Source: Argentina anserina
Taxonomy: Eukaryota; Streptophyta; Magnoliopsida; Rosales; Rosaceae
NCBI RefSeq assembly: GCF_933775445.1
Contig: NC_065875.1
Location: 15,141,001 to 15,205,000, forward strand
Direction of reading: 5' to 3'
Length of the DNA: 64,000 nucleotides
In this document: positions 56,841-64,000 of the stretch, piece by piece
How the letters are laid out: every line of letters starts with the position of its first letter
Position numbering within the stretch: position 1 is the stretch's first letter
Notes under the pieces: model-generated
The model's input: only the letters and a program-made list of their open reading frames with translations
Told to the model about the DNA's origin: nothing
The model's database searches: none
Position numbers and translations under genes: made by a program

Positions 56841-57800
56841 CTCCAAAAGATTGAATAATGGCATAAGTGACCAATAATAAATTAGTAAACGTAGATCTTC
56901 AGCTTCAACATCATATTCTCTCAACCAGTTCTGTTTCAGCATTTGGCCGGGGAGTACACTGATTAGCTGGAATTAATCCTAATTATATTCATTACCAGAG
57001 AAAAATCTATTAAAAACGTGGCTTAAGTTTAGTCTAAGTGTCTAATAGAGAAAGGAGTATCAACAGCTTGATATGATGGGCACTGTTCCCTCTACGGCTT
57101 TCCATATGATCATGATGTATATTATTCTAATGAAGAGTAGAAAGTTAGCTAGAATTTGATATACAAGCCATGTGTTTTTAAAGTTGAATATCATACTACC
57201 TAAATCAGAAATGAAGTACGAGTATATAATGATTTTTATGAGGAAAATTGAAAATTTAGTAATCCATAATGCTAGTAACAAAACTGACCTTGTTTGCCCA
57301 AAAAATGCACATCCTTCCCAAATCTTGAAATGGAAAAAATGAAGTCACTTCTGTGTCACACACTCAAAAGTCAAAACCCATGTACAACATAAAATGAGGA
57401 GTTGAGGACCAATAAAAAAAAAACAAAATTAAAGATTAAATGCTCCTATAAATCAGTATGGCCAATACCAAATTGCCAATGGTGGGGTTTATGTATAAAT
57501 TAAAAAAAGAAAAAGAAAAAAAAGAAGCTAAAAACCAGAGAACATAACGGGGGGGGGGGGGGGGGTGGGTCAGAGTATACAACTAGTACTAGACAGTGTT
57601 AGACATACCCAAAAGCAAAGCTTGGATTTTCTTTGCATTCAATTCACCAAATCCTTTTCAGGGTGGTTTTCAAGCATTTATACTCATATTCATTGTTTTG
57701 GTGCAATAATTCCTCCTCAAGATCTGTAATTTTGGTTCAAAGGCACAAGCTTTTTGCTGCTGCTGGGTCTGTCTGTGTAGGGAGGAACACAACCAGAAAC
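56841..57800. other. Intergenic: promoter and leader of the phosphotransfer gene
   Basis: AT-rich DNA followed by a 17-base G run at 57549-57565. The last 200 bases are the likely 5' untranslated region of the gene starting at 57801. No other gene is recognised. Confidence 0.45.
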
Positions 57801-59048
57801 ATGGAGGTGGGTCAGATGCAGAGACAGTGGGTTGACTACACCAAGTCCTTGTTTCTCGAGGTATGGAACATCAAATGTTGGGATTTATGAATAACAACTC
57901 AGATGGGTTTATTTGGATTTTGTTGTTGGGTTTGATTTTGCCCTTTTTGTTGTGTTTCTTGATTCTGTTTGGTCTGATGGTTTTGTTTTGTTCTGTTCTG
58001 TTTGAAGGGGCTTTTGGATGGGCAGTTTTTGCAGCTTCAACAGCTTCAAGATGAGAGCAATCCAGATTTTGTTGTGGAAGTTGTGTCTCTTTTCTTTGAT
58101 GATTCTGAGAAGCTTCTCAATGATATCACCAGAGCTCTGTAAGGACCCCCAAGATCTTTCCTTTTCGATTTGTCTTTGTCTCATTTGGTTTGGGTTGCTT
58201 GCTTTTTGTGCTCTTTGCTTTGCTTTTGGATGTTTCGATTTTGTTGTTCATGGGTTGTTCTGCCTTTTTTGTTTGACACAGGGAGCAGACAAGTGTGGAC
58301 TTCAAGAAAATTGGTGCCCATGTTCACCAGTTCAAGGGTAGCAGCTCCAGGTACGCATAAATTTCTCTTCTTTTCTCATGAATAGAAAATTGCAGAAAGT
58401 ACTGTCTCTCAAAATTGGGTTACGAACTAAATGATCCTCCCAAACTTGGGTTAGGAGCTAAATGATCAAGTTACCAATCCAGGCTTTTTGGTCACTGCAA
58501 CATTCTGTTACTGTGTCTCATTCTGTCAAGTCCACATATCTGCACCCTTCAAATTAAACTATAACTATAGAAGAACGTTAATCTAGGTACAAATCTAGAA
58601 CATCAAAAGGTCTGAAGCTCACTGTGGTGAATTTTGTTGTTTGTTTGATAGTGTTGGAGCACAAAGAGTTAAAAATGGCTGCGTTACCTTCCGCAACTTA
58701 TGTGAAGAACAGAACATTGAAGGGTAGATTTTCTCAACTCCGATCAGATATAAATTCCTAGATTAGCATTCATATAATCTCTTTCTTAATCAACTCGTGA
58801 AACTTAATAAAAGTTTGTCATTAACAGGTGCATCAGATGTCTTCAACAATTAAAGCAAGAGTACTACCTTGTGAAGAACAAGCTTGAAACTCTCTTCGCA
58901 GTGAGTTGAAAACGATGATTATTTTGTTGAAATCGTAATGAATGTATCAATTCTTTTGTTTCTTAAGATTACATATTGTTGATTGTAGATGGAGCAACAA
59001 ATTGTGGCTGCTGGTGGGTCAATTCCTATGTTGGAATTAAATTTCTAA
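57801..59048 (+). CDS. AHP1: Histidine-containing phosphotransfer protein (AHP type)
   Basis: Six exons: 57801-57860, 58008-58138, 58282-58350, 58652-58723, 58828-58900 and 58989-59048, giving 154 residues, the usual AHP length. The HPt four-helix domain holds the phosphoacceptor His79 in HQFKGSSSS with Lys82 and Gly83 in place, so this is a true, not pseudo, HPt (AHP6-type proteins lack the His). It relays phosphate from cytokinin-receptor histidine kinases to nuclear response regulators and shuttles between cytosol and nucleus. The opening ([20 protein letters not shown]) and ending ([12 protein letters not shown]) are closest to Arabidopsis AHP1 as I recall it; AHP2/3/5 are alternatives. 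Confidence 0.95.
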
Positions 59049-60512
59049 GGCTACAATTTGTGAGAGGAAAACAAGAAAGTCGGGGGGTTGTAGAGATTCT
59101 CTTCATGGTTAGTGTATAAGACCTCTCTAAATTGATTGAAAGTTCTCTTTCACTGATGAATTATGCTTGTATGAATTTTGTTGAAAGGAGTTTTCTGTCT
59201 GCTACAACTTCGTAATGAACCTTCAAGGCTTTAATAAGCTTGTTACCTTTGTAACTTATGCTTCTTTTCTTACTTTGCTAAATTTTTTACTAGAATATCA
59301 TGCATTGGAAATCTTTTTCTAACTGCTCATTTACTATATTCATTCAGAATTAATTATATTGAAGTTCAAAGCGGGTAAATCAATTCTGAGTTTGCATATG
59401 ACATTAAGATGGTTTAGATTATGGTGGAACTGTAGTTTATCAGTTGGCAGTTTTTGCTTTCTGGAAACTTCGCTGTGAATTTCTTTTGTTCTGTTTTGAT
59501 AATCCAACTATTCTATTGTTTGTTTGTCCAAAAAAAAAAATTATCTTATTATTGGTCTTTGGTTGTCATCCTGCTAGCGGAGTATAAACAAATGATAATG
59601 CAGAGCCTGTCCTTATAGAAATCTAATATAAAATGATATATGATTCCATGTGAAAGATTTGATTCTCTGAAGCCTTAATGGTCAATCTTGATCTGCTTTG
59701 GTATGCATATCCGTGTCTTTTGCTCAAACATGTACATAGAGGATCTATGTAAAAGGTCAATCACAGTGAGTGGCCATTATGTTCTTGCTCCTTATTCAAA
59801 ATTATCCTTGTTTGATTGCCAAGAATATAGAAGAAAGGGATGCACCGTCCTCCTCGGCCTAACCAATCCAATTATCCTTGTGGTTATAACAACTGCACTC
59901 TTGGTCTTAGGTTTGCAATCATCCAGCAATACGTTGTCAGTTAAACCAAGATTATTAATTTTCCAGGATTTACTGTAATCAAAAGTAGTCAAAACTAAAT
60001 GGAATTATTGTAGTCGGTGTAGTCGAAAAATATGCAGACTATTGGTGCATGTAGATGCAAAGATGTCTGCATAGAAAAGCCGTATGTATTGATAGAAACA
60101 AACTTCAAAAGGAAGGATTCAAAACTGTGATGAAGCACTGCATAAGATGTATTGGCAGGTCAGAGATTGTGAAATTGTAATACATTATTATGGAGAAGAT
60201 GATAATATTGTTTTGTTGGTCGGCATGGTTGCTATGATCCTAAATTCTTTAAGCTTCCAATTGTTCTTTTCAATAAGCAAACCATCCTTGTCAAATCAAA
60301 CAGAACGGAGTAGCATTATCTTCTACAAATAATTAGTGACACTTGTGAGGTATAAATGTACAGTCATGCATGGGTTGCTTTCAAGTACAATGAACAATTT
60401 TGCTCTGTTATACATATAAGCCAAAGATTAAAATTCCAATGACATTCTATACTCCTGGTTCTGTGTTCTTTTCTGTCTCGCCTTCTTTGAGCTAAATCTA
60501 ATAGCAGAATGC
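59049..60512. other. Intergenic between convergent genes
   Basis: Holds the 3' ends of the phosphotransfer gene (plus) and the nucleoside hydrolase gene (minus). Short frames such as 59688-59978 show no family features. Confidence 0.5.
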
Positions 60513-63500
60513 CTACTGTGCTGGCTCAGATTGATTTGGCAGCTTCTGCCACAATCTTTTTTGCTCTTCAAAACTTGCCAATACAGCAGACTGCTTTGAA
60601 TCACATAGCCGTTCTGCGAAAAGTTCATAAAACGCACTGGGATTTACTTTGTCCAATACTTTGACTAACTTTCCCTCATTTTGATGAATCATGATTTCCC
60701 CATCTCTGGATTCCTCAGTTTCATCAGCAAAAACTTTGATGTGTTTGAGTTTGAAGCTTTGGCTCAGCTGCGTACCACCGTCCAAGATCACTGCACCAAG
60801 AATTTCCCCTAAGAAAGTTCCCTGCAACAAATGAGAACAAAGATCACGAGACAAAAAGGGTGATCAAGTACTTGGATCGATTAAAAGCTTAAATCTTAAG
60901 TTTTTGAAGTTCCGTTAATCCATATTTGCGACCTATCAATTTCTTTTATTGAAACAAACTGAGGTAGCAAAACTCTCAACTCTTGGTCAGGTCCTGTTTC
61001 TAGTATGCTGGCAGATAAAAATTCACAACATAGCGCTCAGCAGCTGAATATCTAGTATATGATTATCCAAAATGGTTCGGAAATGTTCTCTTGGCAAGCA
61101 TTATGGTCATGTTATGTTGGTACTATCAATTTGAATCAATGATCAAAAATATGTATTTTCTTAGATAAGAATCATTACCATGTGATGATAGCTACGGTGC
61201 AGTTGCTGCAAACGGTATAGCCTTGACAGCAAACGCCGGGCAAATAGTGCTTCTGGTGTTTTCCTCTTTGTGCTGCGCAGCCCTTCTAAGAATTTTGGAA
61301 ACGAACCAACTCTCTGCTGGATGCCAAGAGGAATGAGTGTGATGTTAAGTGAGGAATCGAACACTGTCTTTGCAGCCAAAGGGTCAAGAAACATATTGAA
61401 CTCTGCATATTCACTGGAAGGAATTGAAAACACATTTCCTTTATCATTTCTACTACGACTGATATGTCCTCCAACTATATACACATCCTGCAATGACATA
61501 TCATCATCATCATCATCATCATATTATGTCATTTGAAGCCTGATGTACATTGTTCATGCATTGTGAACTCAAACCCTTACCTGAATTAGAGAGCTAGTGT
61601 TATTTTTCGACATAATTATGCTTGCTAGAGTAGTCAATGGTCCATTGGTCAATATGGTAACCTTAGATCCTGGATCCAATGCTTTCACCACAGACTCCCA
61701 AACTTCCAATGCTAGTGGTTGCCTTAGTTCAGGGTTATCTGTATCCCTTGGGGCTCCATATTTCACAGAATTTTCTGCTGTATACCTGACGTCACAACAA
61801 CTTAAACTTCAGTCACTGCCTTGGGAATATGCAATCAAAAATTTCATAACGTCTAAAGCCAAAATCATTTTCGTGTGACTGTAATATCTGTTACCTTCTT
61901 GGACCTCGAGGTAAGTCACGAGCAAGGCCATAGAGGGTGTCTGAATCCAGTAATCCACCAGCCCCATGTGGGATGGCCTTAACATTTTTGCAGTCTCCAA
62001 CTGCAGAGAAAGATGGATCAGACTGGTTCATAGTAAATACATCTCCTCGACCAACTGGAATGTCGTCGCGACCCATCATATGCAGCACATCGTAGATAAT
62101 ATCTATTGTTCCAGCATTTGCCCAGCCAGTAGGAGTCACTAGTATTGCCTGCAAGGAAAGTGAAAAACACTTGGTTTAGTTACATTTATGTTCATCAGTT
62201 CAAGTATAGTTCCCCCAGATTCTGTGCTAGGCTTAATATGTTGTTAATTATATGTGAGCAATGCTAAAGCTGAAGCAATGAAAACAATTACAGACCAAAG
62301 TTATTATTGGATACTGTGGTCAAGTTGATATGAGCTAAGACTGCTAGCAAAACTAACAAAGAACACAGATGCAAACTTGTGCTACTCATTGACTGCAAAA
62401 TGAAAGATAAACTCTACCTTGAGATTAATCACTTCGACAGGAATTTTGAGGAGGTAAAGCAAAGCTAGAAAATCTCCAGCGCTCATATCCATGTCAAACA
62501 CAACAGATTTGCCCAGTTTAGTATTTCCAAAATTTGGTTTATATGTCACTTCCTTGTAAAAAGGAAATTGTGTTGTAAAATTAAATTTCCCAGTCTGTTG
62601 AGGGCTGTTTAGAACCTGTAGGAGCCAAATGGTAAAAAGTGCCAATTTTCATTATATCATTCATAGATATCACAAAACATTGCACAAATTTAAGCCAATA
62701 AGCCTTAATGTACTTACTTCCAAAAAGCTTTTAAAGAATTCTCTGTTAAGTGGGCTTCCAATATCCTTATTTGGTTTTGCTTTTGTAGCAACAAGCACTC
62801 TCACTGCCTCTGGACCTGTTACTTCTGCTGTATAACCATCCTGTAGGATCAAGTTGCATCAACATTTGAAGAAGACTATATAAACATTTGCAATGTTCTA
62901 AGTCGATATTTTCTCTTACCGTGCAATATTGCATGTTACTAAACTCTGAATCACAACCATTATTAAAATTGACTCTTTGTCCAAACATCATATGATGTCA
63001 GACTCGGCAAGAGAACACAGGCATTTCCGATTGAATGCACAAGAACCAAAAAGTGTACTAAACGAAAATGCACAATACTACAAAGAAATGACTTGTGGAT
63101 GTCATAAGGAAGATGACAATTACCTTGCATTTTCCTTTCCCATTCTTCACGGTGCAGAATGGATCAATAAGACCATTTTGGACATGACCACTATGCACAC
63201 CATTTTTGGATAAGTTGAACTTTGGAAATTTAAGGCCGTCAAAGAAAGGATTGGAACCATCAGAGACACCATAAGGTTCATTTGAAGTAATGACGGTTAT
63301 GTTCATGTATTCCATTTCAGCAAATTCATTCTCAGAATGACTGTTATGATGCGAGTTTTGCATGATTGAGACTGCTACACCAGATGTAAAAGAGTCCCAC
63401 ATAAAATAGCTCTGCAGAAGTTCAATAGTATCAGTTAATCATTTGAATCATACTTAAAAAAACAATCTAAGAACATAAGTATGAGGGAACTCTAGTAACA

Positions 63501-63692
63501 AAACCAGGGATTTACAGTGAAGAATTGGTCGTCGAACCAAGTATCATGTTGCATTTTCAAGGACTTGAAGCAATATTGTGCCTCATATGTTGTCTGACTC
63601 TTCTCAAATGCTTCATAGAAGTTTTGATTGATTGGAATGGTATTTGTGGCATCCAAAGGAACAAGGGTGACAGGAATTCCCGAATGAATGAC
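60513..63692 (-). CDS. NSH3: Two-domain nucleoside hydrolase (NSH3-like), 5' end missing
   Basis: Exons in plus coordinates: 63516-63692, 63124-63411, 62718-62840, 62418-62615, 61895-62148, 61581-61785, 61179-61487 and 60513-60821. They join in frame to the last 620 residues. The gene runs past the window edge, so roughly 250-300 N-terminal residues, including the signal peptide and the first active site, are not seen. The first domain ends in SYFMWDSFTSGVAVSIM. The second has GKSVVFDMDMSAGDFLALLY, a variant of the Asp-rich nucleoside-hydrolase loop, then ILTNGPLTTLA and EFNMFLDPLAA. From memory, Arabidopsis NSH3 is an extracellular inosine/adenosine hydrolase of this two-domain form, used to salvage purines; NSH4/NSH5 are related. 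The DMDMSAGD loop departs from classical DTDxGxDD, so the second domain may not be the catalytic one. Confidence 0.9.
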
Positions 63693-64000
63693 CTGAGAAG
63701 ATCAATATCACAGTCAGCTAGCAGCCAATTTTAGCTCATAATTATAGAAATATCTACATGTAGTGACAAACAACCACTCTAAACCCAAAAAGTCTAATAG
63801 ATTCTCGGAATATAGCCAATGACATATTAAGGTAACACCCTCCCTCATATTAGCTTAAACTCTTAAGTACCAAGTGTATTGATTGAAGATGAGTTTGCAC
63901 ATACCATCCCAACAAGATGCCGAATATGGTAAATCAGAGAGATCTCAACTCATAATTACTGAAAAACTCTAGTACTATATCAAAGTAAAACAACTCTTGA

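Noticed and set aside
57549..57565. Run of 17 G residues as a possible regulatory or quadruplex site
   Set aside because: A single homopolymer without spaced G-tracts; length may also be a sequencing error.
62920..62991. Possible extra exon FGQRVNFNNG... in the nucleoside hydrolase gene
   Set aside because: The exons ending GKGKCK and starting DGYTAEV join directly in frame, and this stretch has no convincing acceptor site.

Overview
The window looks like nuclear DNA from a flowering plant, almost certainly a eudicot. Genes have many short introns with GT-AG borders, intergenic DNA is AT-rich, and every recognisable protein belongs to a plant family. Two fifths of the window, about 19.6-56.8 kb, is a nest of transposable elements. 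The species cannot be fixed from sequence alone.

Left gene block (about 1.7-17.7 kb): a single-exon gene with a PNRC-type short motif (minus strand), then three plus-strand multi-exon genes. These are an At4g15545/NAIP-type coiled-coil protein (8 exons), a class VI receptor-like cytoplasmic kinase (8 exons, one GC-AG intron) and a secreted prolyl 4-hydroxylase with a C-terminal ShKT domain (7 exons). Right gene block (about 57.8-63.7 kb): a histidine phosphotransfer protein of cytokinin signalling (6 exons, plus) and a two-domain nucleoside hydrolase (minus, 5' end cut by the window edge). From memory, the kinase, the hydroxylase and the nucleoside hydrolases are near neighbours on Arabidopsis chromosome 5 (At5g18860-At5g18910), so the transposon block seems to have grown inside a conserved gene cluster.

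First nest (about 19.6-44.4 kb): an endogenous pararetrovirus (Caulimoviridae-like, minus strand) is split inside its reverse transcriptase by a small non-autonomous LTR element. That element holds a 2.0-kb solo LTR in its left LTR and a decayed Athila-type Ty3/gypsy element in its right LTR. The Athila left LTR carries a 1.09-kb inverted-repeat element, which carries a 217-bp solo LTR. A separate 468-bp hAT-like MITE sits in the Athila gag. Most boundaries are proven by target-site duplications, and one also by the empty site in the sister LTR.

Second nest (45.6-56.8 kb): a hAT-like element with perfect 8-bp duplications is built of ~0.51-kb tandem repeats. One repeat is interrupted by a young 9.0-kb Tekay/Del-type chromovirus (5-bp duplication ATGGT) with an open 1,500-codon polyprotein. 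Its integrase has Asn at the second catalytic Asp position, and its 3' LTR lacks a 1.28-kb segment that contains the only visible LTR promoter.

I found no unknown gene system. The notable content is the resolved insertion history, specific inactivating changes in the mobile elements, and a few splice and repeat oddities. All exon borders were set by eye from reading frame and splice consensus.
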